64,000 nt of DNA, taken from contig VTPC01001656.1 of assembly GCA_011009095.1 (NCBI GenBank), positions 1-64,000 on the forward strand, read 5' to 3'. Source of the stretch: Ignelater luminosus. Taxonomy: Eukaryota > Arthropoda > Insecta > Coleoptera > Elateridae. Within the stretch, counting starts at the first letter, position 1. Each line of letters opens with the position of its first letter. This document shows, in pieces, positions 34,750 through 46,690 of the stretch. The position numbers and the translations under genes were made by a program. The notes under the pieces were generated by a model. It ran no database searches. It was not told where the DNA came from and saw nothing but the letters and a program-made list of their open reading frames with translations.

Positions 34750-35325
34750 ACATGGCGTATATAATCGCAAAGTATTCAAAGTGTGAGGTGCATGGAGTTC
34801 AGACCTTTGCAAGAGGAAGAAGTTAATTAGAGCAAAATTCATTGTAGATTACAGGGCGTTTATAGCCCAAACGTTTTAAGCCGAAAATAAGTCCGTGTTT
34901 GGTGCAAAAATTTTGAAGCTGGACAAACGAGAGCTGAATGATGATCTGGAGAAGAAAAGAGGCGGACCAAAGATGACAATTTTACAATTGTCGAACGTTT
35001 GATTAGGGAAGATCGTCCCAATAAAGTTCGTAAAATTGCTTAAATAACTGGCACTCCTGAAATCATATACGACTTAAGCTTCCTCAAGTCTCGGCTTGCT
35101 GAATGCCGAAAATGCACTCCGATAAACAAAAAACCAATCAAATGAATGTTTCACTTCAAAATCTCAGCCGATACCAACAGAAAGGAAATTATTTCATTTC
35201 ATTCATGATTACCAGAGATGAAACCTGGGTTTATGAATTCACCACAAAGACAAAACAACAGTCCATGATATGGGAACATCCAACTTACACAGTTTAAAAT
35301 AAAATTAAAACGCAATCATCTGCCC
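34750..35325 (+). pseudogene. second mariner transposase, N-terminal part
   Basis: A start-like ATG at 34752 (MAYIIAKYSKCEVHGV) precedes frames reading KF(E)AGQTRAE, IVERLIREDRPNKVRKIA, ITGTPE, and then MNVSLQNLSRYQQKGNYF, MITRDETWVYEFTTKTKQQS and MIWEHP. This is the mariner order: HTH, LI.ED.R.KV.EIAE.TGI, RM.VS...L.RYQ.DG..FL.RIITGDETWV..F.PETK.QS..W.HP. The first catalytic Asp is present but the preceding Gly is Arg. The element stops at NKIKTQSSAP near 35322, where a minus-strand RTE LINE begins. The second and third catalytic residues are absent. It belongs to a different mariner lineage from the copy at 15.4 kb. Confidence 0.85.
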
Positions 35326-36090
35326 CTATTTGTTTCTTCTTTTGTTGAAATTTATCACATCTTCTATTGCGCATTGCTGCCTAACTTCCCCGTACCTTAC
35401 TCTATATCTTCTTGTTTTTTCTATAATTATTCTCAGTGTCTTCATTTCTGTTGTTCAAAGTAACTGTTTTGTTTTGCTTGTATGAGCTGAGGTGTTAGCT
35501 GCATATGTCAAGACAGGTCTAACTATCGTCTTGTAGATCTTTACTTTACTTTCAAGGCTTAGGTATTTGTTTCTGCAGGTAATATCTCTTAGGTATCTGG
35601 ATATACGAGCTCATTTCATCGCTTGTTCTCTTACGTCTTTGTATGTGAGAGGTCGCTAGATACATCGATTCTTAGATATCGGAATTCCATGACTTGTTCG
35701 ATCATTTGCTCTTCGATTTCCAGCTTGCACCTGATAGGTTCAATTGATATCATCATTGAATTTGATTTGTTTGTTGATACTACCATGTTATATGTTTTTG
35801 CTGTTATTATCAGTCGATGGAGTAGTCTTTGTAGATTGTCTTCAGTGTTTGCTATTAATATTGCGCCATCCGCATAGCATATTATGTTTATTTTCTTGTT
35901 ATTCATCTTGTATCCCTTCAGTGTTTTTGTGCTGTCTATTAGTTTGTCCATTACTAAGTTGAACATAACTGAACTTAGCGAATCTCCTTAGTGTATACGC
36001 CCTATATACTTGATTTCGCGTGTGAATTTGCTTCCAACTTGGAGTTTTGTTTCTTCAAACAATAATACAGTTTTAAAATATGGTGAAGTT
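35326..36090 (-). pseudogene. RTE-like LINE reverse transcriptase remnant
   Basis: Minus strand, 36060 downwards: TKLQVGSKFTREI then GRIH*GDSLSSVMFNLVMDK (family G..QGD.LSP.LFN..MD) with TAA for Gln. Then 111 open codons (35966-35631): YADGAILIANTEDNLQRLLH, the YADD box with its second Asp changed to Gly, then CKLEIEEQMIEQVMEFRYLR. Past the stop come CRNKYLSLESKVKIYKTIV and RPVLTYAANTSAHTSKTKQL (K..IYK..+RP++TY......T), then the tail IR.QC.IEDV. The loss of the YADD Asp alone would kill activity. The 3' end abuts the truncated mariner. Confidence 0.88.
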
Positions 36091-38603
36091 ATCTAGAGCT
36101 TTTGATATAATCAGTCAGCTGCGAAGATCATGAAATATTTTAGAGTCGTCTAAGCACTGAACAGTTTGTTTATTTTATCCTTGGTTATCATTCAAAATGA
36201 ACGTTTAAAATTAAAGAATCGTTCTTTGTCTAATAAAAATTTGAAAAGCCGGAAGGATAGTACAGAGCTCGTTAATGCAGATCTATTTTATTGTTTATTT
36301 GCATTGGTCAAATGCAAACGAGTTGTTTTTGTTTAAGTTGAATTTATTAAAGCAGATAAATACTTTTTTGTGTCACGAATTATTTTATTATTTTATTTGC
36401 AGTAAACATGTTAGGCTATATTTTTGCGCTTGGATGTTTTGTTTGAAGCAATTACAGATATACAAGGTAATTGTGAACAGCAGCGAGTTGGCCCAGCAGA
36501 AGCCGTAGTCTAGGCCGTTACAAAACATCTATCTATTACTAAAGAAAGCTTAGATGTGCCGTGCGTATCTCTTAAGCAAACAAAAGGTATTAATCATCTT
36601 TTAAATTTACTAAGGTCCTTAGTAGTTGGTTTACGACGAGACCTTGTTACACTAGAAAGTCTTTATCTTTAACTGGCGCCCATTGTTTATGACGTTTTCT
36701 CTATTTTGTCTGTTAAAAGTGAGCTGATACCTAGCTTTGTCGTCGAATCCACCCGTCTTCGACTCTCCGAGCTAGCCAAGTGGCACATAGATTGATAGAT
36801 GTGTATCGTAGATGCGTCACTAAATTTATGGAACAAAGATTTGTTAGAAAGCCACTGGGAGATCTATACGTTTTGAAATATCTGAAAAAGGAAAATCATC
36901 AAGTTAGTCAAAGCTAGAAAAATTCAGGGCGAGCCTTACAACCTTTTTATGGTATCTATCAGTTTCTGTATGTTCAAAGTGTGCGGAAACGATCCTCCTG
37001 TACTGCAGATTTGGGTTCATTGCAAAATCCTCAAAATTACAATCTCTATTTTGAAAAATAAACTTAGACAAGATACTCCGCGGCAATTCTTTCTAAGGGT
37101 CCTTAAACTATCCAAAGTGGTTTGTGTTAAATATAATTTGCCTTTCTACCATACGCTCTATATTTGACTTTTGGCTTGTAAAAATTATTTTAAGCACTGG
37201 CCATGTGAAAATAGTAATCACTGAACGAAATAGTGAACCACAACTGAAACAGACACAAACATTATTGCATAGATTTAGATTCACTCTCTAAAGAGAAAAC
37301 TAAACGTCAACAATAAGGTAATTGTGTTCGAAAATGCTAACAGTAAGTTAAGAAAACGAAATGTAACTTGATTATTAATCTTATAATAAAATCAAGAAAT
37401 AACTATGCAAATCCGACTCTTGGGGGCTGCTAATTTTGTTTAAACAGGAAACGATATTGTGATTCTTTCAACAAAACTCTCTAGAAAATTGTGTTAAGGA
37501 TTGAAAAAGATGACGAACCGTTGGCGGTCCGTATAAATAAAATTAAATTGCACTCGTGCATTTCACTTAAGAAAAAAGGGCAATTCATCTTACATATAAA
37601 GAGAACTTAGTTTAGTAGATTGGTTAAATAAAAACGGAAATAAAATACGGGCACTAAAATCTTTTGTAGCTGTGAAACTCGATCTGTTCAGTTCGATTCT
37701 GAACAGGCGACTTACCATTTTTATAGGTCGCGTTTTTACAGGTCGGGTTTAACAGCTAACGGGGTTTTACTGTTCTAATTTTCAGGATCACGAGCGAGAG
37801 AATTGTCACAAAAGTAGCAAAAGAAGGAAATGTAACGTGCAGCTCGTCTACGGTATCCGCTCGTTCGAGAAATATTTTCTTTTCAAAGTACGATTTTCTA
37901 ATTTGGATTAGTGCTTCATAGTAGTATCGGTTTTTATTTCCGCAATAAAACTCAAGTCCAAAATTTACTGATAAATCGATCGTTTATTAAATATTGGAAA
38001 TGCCTAAACCGATTCTTAATGTCAGCAACCGAATCCCATTATTTAGAAATATATACATTGCGGTCGGAATGTAGTACAGTTGACGTTAGACGTTTAAATC
38101 ATTTTTAAAGTTATAAACGTCAAATTCACTTTGCGAAAACCAGAACGAGGCGCTTTTACCGGAATTTCTTTTATAAACTCTATTAAAGTTACAATTTCAA
38201 GTTGCAATCGTTGTTTCCCAAATGTCATACAAAAACTTTCTTGTGTCCGTCTTTTTATATAGCAAATACAATCTTTGTAACTCTATTTATAATTCTTTTT
38301 CTTTGTAGAATAGATACCTCTAGTAAACGCGAGCGACATCAACCCTTATTTCCTTCCTCCTGGCATAAAATCCATAAATACGTTATTGTGTAGCACGTCC
38401 AGGATACTTTAAAATGTAATACTACTTAGCGTATCTAGACTTGAGAAACTTTAAATTAAATAATATCTGATTAACGATCTTATTCTAGAAATTAATAATC
38501 ATTAAACCATGTTTGTTCCTTATTATATTGATGCTTAGATAATTAAACAAATAAATAGAAAGAAATTGCATTATAACAAGTGATAAAACTTTATTTGCAA
38601 TTA
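36091..38603. other. AT-rich DNA without recognised genes
   Basis: Several short frames (36275-36508, 36949-37167, 37911-38108, 38202-38393) carry no known motif. A perfect 8-bp stem with a 7-nt TTCGATT loop lies at 37684-37706. It resembles a tRNA T-arm, but I cannot build a tRNA around it. Confidence 0.45.
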
Positions 38604-38730
38604 TGCTTATAATTGCATAGCCAGAGTTCGACATTGATCAAATTGTGACAACTGGCCACCTTTGTTGAGTTTTATAATGTTTGCCCATAATGGTTCAAAG
38701 CCTGATAAACAAACGTAAAAAGAGAAGTTT
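38604..38730 (+). repeat. direct repeat, left copy
   Basis: About 127 bp (TGCTTATAATTG..AGCCAGAGTTCGACATT.ATCA, TTGTGAC.ACTGG.CACTTTTGT-like, AAAC.AACGTAAAAA) matches 41547-41672 in the same orientation at my estimate of roughly 80 percent. The copies flank the LINE remnant and its 5' region. Possibly a SINE or another short element present twice. Confidence 0.75.
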
Positions 38731-40080
38731 CGAGAAGTATTCCCTTCAACATTCCATAACACTTTCTCTCTCTCTCTCTCTCTCTCTAAGCACTTTACCT
38801 TCTTTGTTCAGTATCTACTTAATAGGGCACTCTTTAGGTTGTCTAATCCTTTTTAGAGCTTTATAGAACAGCTTTTTATTTTCACTAAAGTCTTCTTCCA
38901 CAAAATTGCCAAATTCCTCCCACTCTGCACGTTTTGCTTTTTTTATCAAGCCTTTTACTTTGATCCTGTGGTCTTTGTAAAGTTGATGTGTCACTGTTGA
39001 TTTATTACTGAGGTACATTTTCCACAATCTTTTCTTTTCCTTTACTTCATTTTTGATTTCTTTACACCACCATTTTGTAGCTTTCACATTTTCCCCTCCA
39101 CACTTTATTTTGCCGCACACCTCCGCTGCTGCCTCGAAAATTACGTTTTTGAAGTAACTCCAAGTTTCCTCCACATCATTCGTATTAATTCTTTCTCCTA
39201 GTACATCAATGTTTTCGCTTAAAAGTTTCTGTAGCGCTCCTGATTTTCCAACTCGGCTAGCATGATCTTCTCCAGCAACTTCCTTTTACTTCTTCCTTTC
39301 CTCCTTATCACTGGTTTCGCGACTGCCCTTCGCAATATAGGAGATGGTGATTGGCCCCTATTTCTGGCCCTCTTATCATTCTCGCGCCTCTGCACCTCGG
39401 CAACTTGCTCTTCCTAACTATAATGTAGTGGATGATCGACTTCTTATCTCCTGAGGGCTCCACTCTGGTGAATGCGTGGATGTCCTTATGTGGTAGCATG
39501 TTATGGTGTTCGTTATGGTCAAATTATTTGCTATACAGAACTGTAGCAGTTTAACAGCATTATTGTTCCTGTGTTCTTCCTCATGTTTTCCTATTACACC
39601 CTCAGCGTCTTCAGGCTTTGCACCTACCTTTTACGTTGAGGTTCCCCAATAGTATTATGTCATTCGTTGTGATACCATCAAAAGTGTTCTGAAGCTGATC
39701 ATAAAAATTGTCTTTCGCTTCCAGCGAGTCGTCTTCGTTGGGCGCATAAGCTACTGAAAGAGTTACTTCAGCTTTCCCTTCCTTCACTGTTAACCACATA
39801 ATTCTCTCACTCGCGTACTTCCAGTTTAATTTATTACACACTTCATCTTTATAGATCAAGAAACCTACTCCAGCACCTGCTCTCTTGTCTCTTCAGAGTA
39901 CATCAGCATACATCTGTCTTTAACTGTTTCGCAGCTTTGCTCCTTCTTTCTGGTCTCTGTTATAGCCAGAATTTCCTGTTAGGCTCCTAACAATTCAAGT
40001 TCCGATTTCGTCGCCAGGTCAATGATTGTTTAGACAGTCCGGCTTCTTTCCTTTGTTTTCTTTTAATCGGTTTGCACTAT
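38690..40080 (-). pseudogene. LINE endonuclease and linker remnant
   Basis: Minus strand from 40060 downwards. EILAITETRKKE (endonuclease motif L.ETK) is followed by GAGVGFLIYKDEVCNKLNWK, YASERIMWL and VAYAPNEDDSLEAKDNFYDQ, with ILLGNLNVKGR (family +.GDFNA.+G, with Asp to Asn). HKDIHAFTRVEPSGDKKSII then HYIIVRK and MIRGPEIGANHHLL (family HK.T...P.G..SIIDYI, then RG.+.GSDHYL) span 39480-39310. The linker WWCKEIKNEVKEKKRLWKMY is near 39075-39015. MEC.REYFSKLL (W.EYF..LL) past the TC tract leads towards the RT, which is missing. This is the apurinic-type nuclease that nicks target DNA for target-primed reverse transcription. The catalytic Asp changes and frameshifts make it dead. Confidence 0.85.
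38765..38787 (+). repeat. (TC)n microsatellite inside LINE linker
   Basis: About 11.5 perfect TC units. On the minus strand it encodes RERERERES-like repeats between LINE linker peptides NKEGKVL and VMEC.REYF, so the expansion happened within former coding sequence. Confidence 0.9.
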
Positions 40081-41290
40081 TCGGGGATACAACAGATTAT
40101 TTTATTTATTATTATTATCCTTCCTATTTTTTTTAGTCGGTAGTCTAACTGGGTATTTGCTGGGGTGCCTGCAGCTTTTCCGGTTTGGGGATAGGATTCC
40201 CTCCTCTCTCTTAGATGATCATAATTAGAGACTAAATAAAATTTAAAGACCTCATCGAATGAATAATCGATTATTGAGTTTCTGGCATCAGCATACACCT
40301 AAGACTAACCAACCCTCAAAGAAATACAACCATAAAAACCCAACCCTCTAGGACTATGGTGCCTGAGACCGAAAACCGCAAACGAACCCCGTATCTACAT
40401 AACCCTACCCAGATAAATAAAAATATTAATGAAAACGCGCAAAATAGCTAGAGGGTGTCACATATAACTACCAGAAGGGGAAGTTATCATTTCGAAACAA
40501 TGAAATTTAGTTCGAAAACAACTGGGGAGTAGAAAAATTCGTAGGAAGACCAAAGGGGTACTTACGCACTTACGCAAAGTACAGATCGCACTAAAAGCAA
40601 CACTCAAACCAGCTTCTACTCTAAGGTAAACGAATATGACCATAACCACTAGCTACCAACCAGCCGGCGTCACTCGAACATCCAAAGGTGACAAGGAAAC
40701 ATGACGTACAGAAACTTGAAACTTCTCCAGGAACCCACTAAGGATTTTCAAGTGGAAACACAAAGCTAATGAAGGTCTGCATGATAAGCGCCCCTAAATC
40801 GGTCGCTCCAGCGCCCTATCAACCATCCTAGCTTTAATATCGACCATAAACCCCTATAATATAGCAGATGACTAAATCCTTCTACTCTAACTCCAACAAA
40901 ACTACAAAGGCCTCAAAAATAAAACTCTAATAGAACGGATCTAAATGGTACACACCCCCTCTAACACAAGGTTTCACAATGTTTCCACCAGGAAACAACA
41001 ATAAAACGACGAAATCTTCTAATGAATCTAAACAAAACTTCAACGGAAGCGTAATCAACTTTGCAATATAACTTTGAAGCTACAACTAAATAACTTGTAC
41101 GAATCTCAGTCATTTAAAATTTTCCCCTCTTCCACTTAAAATAGCCGGAGGCTTTAGGGCCCCGCGGAAATCTTTCTAAACTAACAAATAACCTCCTATT
41201 AGCAACCTAAACTAATACTACCTAGTGTCAAACGAATCACCTGGAGTACCTTCTCGAAAGATTTCTAAGAAGAATACACACCCATGTAGT
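40081..41290 (-). other. probable LINE 5' region with strong strand skew
   Basis: Directly upstream (minus sense) of the endonuclease remnant. The block 40290-41290 is visibly A+C-rich on the plus strand and G+T-rich on the minus strand, unlike the AT-rich DNA on either side. It has no long conserved frame, although 40458-40649 minus is open. A long LINE 5' UTR or a degraded ORF1 are both possible. Confidence 0.4.
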
Positions 41291-41546
41291 TCATTTTAAA
41301 TGGTTTGAAATGTTGAAATTGTTTGGTTGACTTTTCACCAGTGTGTTTTTTCATTGATTCTGCCAAATAACAAGAGTGTGACTTGTAGTACGGGCTTTCC
41401 AGCTTCCCTGTAATTGTTTTGCTTTGTTTGTTTAATTTGTTTTAAGAAGTAAATGGCGCCTATCCAAACAACTAGCAATTGTTGTTTTTGGCTAGGAAAT
41501 TCAAATTGGAGAATTGATACTGGTAAGCTGCCTGTATCTGTAGTTG

Positions 41547-41672
41547 TGCTTATAATTGTAAAGCCAGAGTTCGACATTAATCAGATTGTGACCACTGGTC
41601 ACTTTTGTCGAATTTCATAACGGTTGATCATAATTACTCAAATCTCGACAAACCAACGTAAAAACAAAGTTC
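41547..41672 (+). repeat. direct repeat, right copy
   Basis: Second copy of the 38604-38730 sequence, about 2.94 kb away, same orientation: TGCTTATAATTGTAAAGCCAG, AGTTCGACATTAATCAGATT, then AAACCAACGTAAAAACAAAGTT. Similarity ends abruptly after about 41675. Confidence 0.75.
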
Positions 41673-44600
41673 AAAATTGCGTGGGCAGTCAAAGTGACGA
41701 GATGGTTAAGGCAACTGAAAAGACTAACATTGTTTTGGCAAGACTCATCATTATGATGTCCTATTCGCGTGTTACCGTATACAGAAAACTTTTAAGAACG
41801 ATGATGGGCAAGTGCACGAACTTTTTAACCTTGCTATGAGTCTGAGGATTAGGTATTGTTGAAAATAGTTAAGCGGTGATGAGTCTTCTCTTTTTTCTAA
41901 GATTTAAGTTTTAATAACCTCAAACTTATAAACTGACGTTTAAACTTGTCAAATTTCACCTAGATCAACAGCGCCTCTAGCGGAGAGAAAATCGTTATTG
42001 AGCTCAATTTGCGATCGTTTTTTGTTTGGTGTCGGTACTTTGTATCACAATTAACTGGTTTTGACTATCAAGACTATCGAGTATAAGAGACATTAACTGC
42101 CCACAATTTTTTATTAATAACACTTGACACTCCTTAAAAGATAAAACTCTTTCAACAGCACTTCCTGTGAGATTTCTTACGCTCTGTGTTACCTTAACGG
42201 GTTTTAAAAAGTCGTAGGTGTTCCAAACCGTTCTTAGCTGCCTCCGATTTAATTAATTAGAACGAGGTTAATAAGATCTTTATCGGAAGATGTTAGAAAG
42301 TGTTAATAAAGCTTCGAGAACGATGAAAAATTAAAGGAAGAAAAGATGGATAATTACACAAATCGAAAAGCAGAGACTTCAGGTTCCTAATTTCCTGAAT
42401 CTTTATATTGTCGACAGTCCTGTTTAGTTTAGTCGCCAAGTCGATGGTGAAGGCGCGACCTTTATATTGAAGCAACCGGTCCCTAAACGTGAAATCTATC
42501 ATCTTGGGAATTTCCTAATTCTGCAAAGATTCTGCAGAGTATAACCTTGCTTCTGCATTGCAACCATGAGGAGGGAATGTAACTAAAAGAATTAACAGAA
42601 TCTCACCAGTCTTTCGAAGAAAAAGACAGACCACTTCCTATAGAACAATGCCCAAAACGGTTTGACTTAAGACAGATGGATACAGCAATGTAATAGACAA
42701 AACTGGTTTAATGCGCAAGCTCACAATTTCTGGTGGAAAAAGCTCTCTACAACACAAAAACTATCTAATTCTTGCCCTTAATAACGTTTTATACAACTTT
42801 GAATATCTATAAACATACATGTGCAAAGGACACTTCCTGGTCAACTTCGTCTTAAAAGACTAGGAAATATTTAGATCTAAATCACTGGGCGCCAGTCACG
42901 ATAGTCGATAGTCTCTAAATAGTAAAGTCTCGTCATAAGTTATTTATACGAAGCTGATAAAATTAATTAATGCTATCTGCATACTTAAAAGAAGTGAATT
43001 CAAAAAGTACGCTTAGTGACTTTATGACACATAAACACCAGGAGGCCCAAGAAACGCTATATTTAACCTAAAGAGCTTTGTCTAACTTATCAGACCTTCT
43101 AGATTTACTATTCCGTTTTTAATCTTGTAACAAAATAGAATTTCTCAGGTTTATAATCATTATCACCTTTGCTTTCGTTATAATTTGTAATGATGCTCAC
43201 TAGGTTTATTTTGGCTAAACGATAGAGAGGTTTGCTTACAGCTAACTTTGCAAACTAGTATGAGCAAGTTTGATTTTTTTTAAAAAAACAATGGAATTCG
43301 TACTATAACATAAATCTGAACTTACGTTGTCGGTAGTAATTGCTAATCTATGAGTGTATTAAACTTCTTAGCATTCTGTTGATATTCAACACATAATTTA
43401 ATTCGGCTTTCAGCTTCTAGTGCGCAGATGTTGACTAAATTAATTATTAATTAAATTAAAATACATTACAAATTCCTCAGCTTACCTACATGAATTCGGT
43501 CACAGTTCCCCGCAACCTATGGTGTTTAGCTTTACTTTTTAATAAGATTACTATCTTGGCCTTAGCCAATAATTTTGATTAACAGTTCTGTTTCCATATA
43601 AGTTTTCCATTTCCGTTAGGCATGAAGTTGTTCATCTGTGGTAATAGTCTCAATTGTTTGATAATGCAAAAGTGAGATTTTTTGTCACGAAGTCTAATTA
43701 GATAAAGTCAATGTTAGTTTTCATCACCGTTTGAGTAGAAATGTTTATGTTAAACTGGAAAAAGCAAGTGAGCTTTAATCCTCATCTCGGTCTAAGAACA
43801 TTGTTTGCTGTTGATGTTCAAGGTATACACAAGAATGTGAGTTTAAGCTAAGATAGGCAAAGGAAAGAAAATCTGATTTAACCTTAAAAGCAGCTATGAT
43901 GTTAGCAGTTACCAATTTTCCTTAGAAATTCTATTATTATTGAGATTTCCTGGGAATACAATGAATAATTTTCAGGGCACTTTTTGTGTTGTGCTCAATA
44001 GTTTGAGTGACAGATTAAGTGAGGAGGAATTTAAACTTAGCATTTCTGGAAGAGACTTGGACCAGATTACAGCGTACAATTAGTCTCAATTGAGCTGCTT
44101 TTTGCAGTTTGCTTTCTTTTTCTGTCAAAACTAGAGTTAGAATTAGAGGTAGACAAAATCGCAGTATCACCTACTATGTGTGTTTTAAAATTTATTTTTT
44201 ATAATCCAAACACATAAAAGAGCAGTGTGATCCACCAATTAAAAAATCCTGATCACAAAAGTGATCCACCAAGTAAAACAATTCTGATTTTGTTCAATCA
44301 ATATAAAAATTCTAGTGAAAGCTTCTTTATGAGACTGTAGAAACAAGCAGGGCTTAAGAAGAATAGTACTCCGACGCTAAAAGTAGTCGAGATCGCATTT
44401 CCTCATTTCAGTTTAAGAAAAGATTCTAAAGCAGTTCATAGTCACAACCTGTAGATGGACATCATGTTCACATTTGAGACTTTAACCAATTCTGCAGAAA
44501 TTAAAACGTTTTCATTGCATCAGTTACGACTTTTTCAAGCAATTTTCTTAAACCGTTTAAAAGAGCTTTATAATATTGGAAATCCGAAATCTACAGGTTG

Positions 44601-45884
44601 TAGAATTGCAAAGCAAGGCGTTGATGTAAACAACCCATTTCCCAAGAGCAAGACGTAGCTCTTACCTAGCGAGTCTAGTTAGGATTATTGAGGCGTATAT
44701 AGACTACTGCACCTGTTTGGCTTTGGAGGAGAAAATTCTAATTACAGGAGAACGATAACCTAAAACGCAGAGATCCTCTCAGCACCGCAGTGCATACGGC
44801 GTTCAGAAGTTTGGAAAACCTCTGCTAGAGATGTAGAAATCGTTTCCGAGACCCCCTGATGGACGACATAGAGCAGTTTCTCAGTCGTCAGCTGAAAGAC
44901 ATGGTAAGACGCCCCCATACCGCCGAGGAACTCCCTGATTCCTAGTTAGTTTTGATCATGATGCCGTTGCGCAGGCTTTTAACCTTTGCTACAAGATCGC
45001 GGCGCCCAACCACGAAGAACTGTGGGAGGCACCCTCAGGAGACATGTCATTCTCGACTCTTAAAGCAGAAAAGAGATTAGCTCTAAAAATCGGTTTTTTC
45101 CTCTGTAGACAGAAGAGGCGCACGACATCACATCGTCGTGGTGGTGCAGTACCTCGAAATTAGAGGAATCAGTGGTTACGCCACGGATCCCCTGATAAGC
45201 GGCGGATGTACTGAAATCCGTTGTCGTCGGCGTCTAAATGGGTGCTTTGTTGCATTTCACGCCGAATAAGCTGGATTACCCAGAGGTGGGGTAGCGTGGC
45301 CGCCGAAAAGTGCGACAGCACGCTCCCTTTGAATCTTCTTCATCCTATGCTTCTTGCTGAGCTTTTTGCTGTCGGCAGTGACGTCTAGGGGCTGGGATGG
45401 TTCCATGCTTTGCGGCGGGTCTTCAATATTCTGGAGGACGTCAGAGATAGCAACGTCAGGGCTGCGCAGGACCTCTTCTATTCCGATTTGGTTTATTATC
45501 TCTGCGAGACGGCAAGCGAGTTCCTCTTAGGATTTCATCGTAATGTGTATCGAATCGATCAACCTGTTTATCCTGCTGTTGCAGTGGCTCGAGTATGACT
45601 CGCTTAGAGAAGAGTCAAGAGCTGTTTTAAGTAAACCGTCGCAGTAGCCCAGGTACAGTGTTTTGCTGACTGCTCTAGTCCATTAAGTAACCATCAACTG
45701 CCTGGATAGTTTATTTCCAATAGGCTCCACCTTGCAACATTGGATACAAGCCATCGAGTCTTTCTGACGGTACGTGCGAGTTAACTTTAGCAATTTTTGG
45801 GGGGCGAACGCGTTCGTTTGAGATGAACTTTTCAGCTATTAGAATATTCCTCCGGATGCTGAAAGTTCAAACTCAGATCTCAGC
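41673..45884. other. AT-rich DNA, then unassigned less AT-rich patch
   Basis: 41.7-44.7 kb has only short unrecognised frames (42293-42502 minus, 44455-44658 plus). 44.75-45.85 kb is clearly less AT-rich, and both strands have short frames (for example LMDDIEQFLSRQLKDMVRRP near 44870-44930 and the 62-codon frame 45410-45598), but I cannot name a family. It probably is another degraded element. Confidence 0.35.
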
Positions 45885-46690
45885 ATGACACCAAGTCCAA
45901 TCTTAAACCTCAGTGTCTCTCCCCGACCGCCGTATTATCCTCCTAGATCTACCTCCAGACTTACCTCCAGTACCAACTTATCGAATGCATCCACTACCAC
46001 GACCATAAATACTTTCATACATCATCAACAGCCTCTTTTTAACTTTCCTACTATAACACTTTCAAGCGCCGGCAATTCAGATTTTCTATTAGCTTTCACA
46101 TTTTATCTTCCGTTGCTTCAGATCCTTTCGCTTTTGTGAAGCTTTTTCATTGAGCTACTACCCTCGCCCAACGAAATAAGAAGTACTACATTTCGTCGTC
46201 CGAGGCTAGTCCACCAGACCAAACCATGTCCCAACAGCCACCAATCCACTCACAGACAACCGCTACCCAAAAAGCCATCGCCATTCACTCTACGGCAGTC
46301 AAAACCTGTATTGTTTATGGTCTGCCCAAAACAGTAACGTTCGCATTTCTTCCTTTCAAAACGACCTTCAGGACAGACTCGTTAATTTGAATCATCTTGA
46401 AGGACAACCGCTCGGATCTTCTCTCCACTAGCCATTTTTCACATTAGTCCTCTAAGGCGTCGATTTCGATATCTCTGTTGACAATGTCAAAGAAGTGCTG
46501 ACCCAAAATGGACATAATTTTGTCCAAGTGTGGCACATTCGATCCGCGACATGAAGGTTTTATCACACATTCCCAACTAAACCGTCTTATACGTCAAAGA
46601 CTAAATATGATCTACTGCAGTGTTCGAGACGTCCTCCACCATACTGCGCTACAGCAACAACATCCAAGTGTGGTAATTGCGGAGATCGTT
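45885..46690 (+). pseudogene. probable Jockey-type LINE ORF1 (gag-like) remnant
   Basis: A Pro/Ser/Thr-rich stretch is open at 45885-46139. Frames from 46300 to 46690 then read VKTCIVYGLP, IQNDLQDRLVNLNHLEGQPL-like sequence (in mixed frames), GVDFDISVDNVKEVL, TQNGHNFVQVWHIRSAT, YTSKTKYDLLQCS and SKCGNCGDR. The order resembles Jockey-clade ORF1 RNA-binding proteins: a polar N-terminus, GV....+.EV...L...GH.+..VWRIRS, then a Cys-rich zinc-knuckle start. The CCHC knuckles proper are missing beyond CGNCG. Stops and frameshifts are present, and no ORF2 follows. Confidence 0.55.

Noticed and set aside
37684..37706. Possible tRNA: perfect stem with TTCGATT loop like a T-arm
   Set aside because: The stem is 8 bp rather than 5, and no acceptor, D-arm or anticodon arm can be paired at the right distances upstream.
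40290..41290. Nuclear copy of mitochondrial DNA, suggested by the A+C-rich strand
   Set aside because: No mitochondrial protein or tRNA sequence could be recognised, and the position just 5' of a LINE endonuclease gives a simpler explanation.
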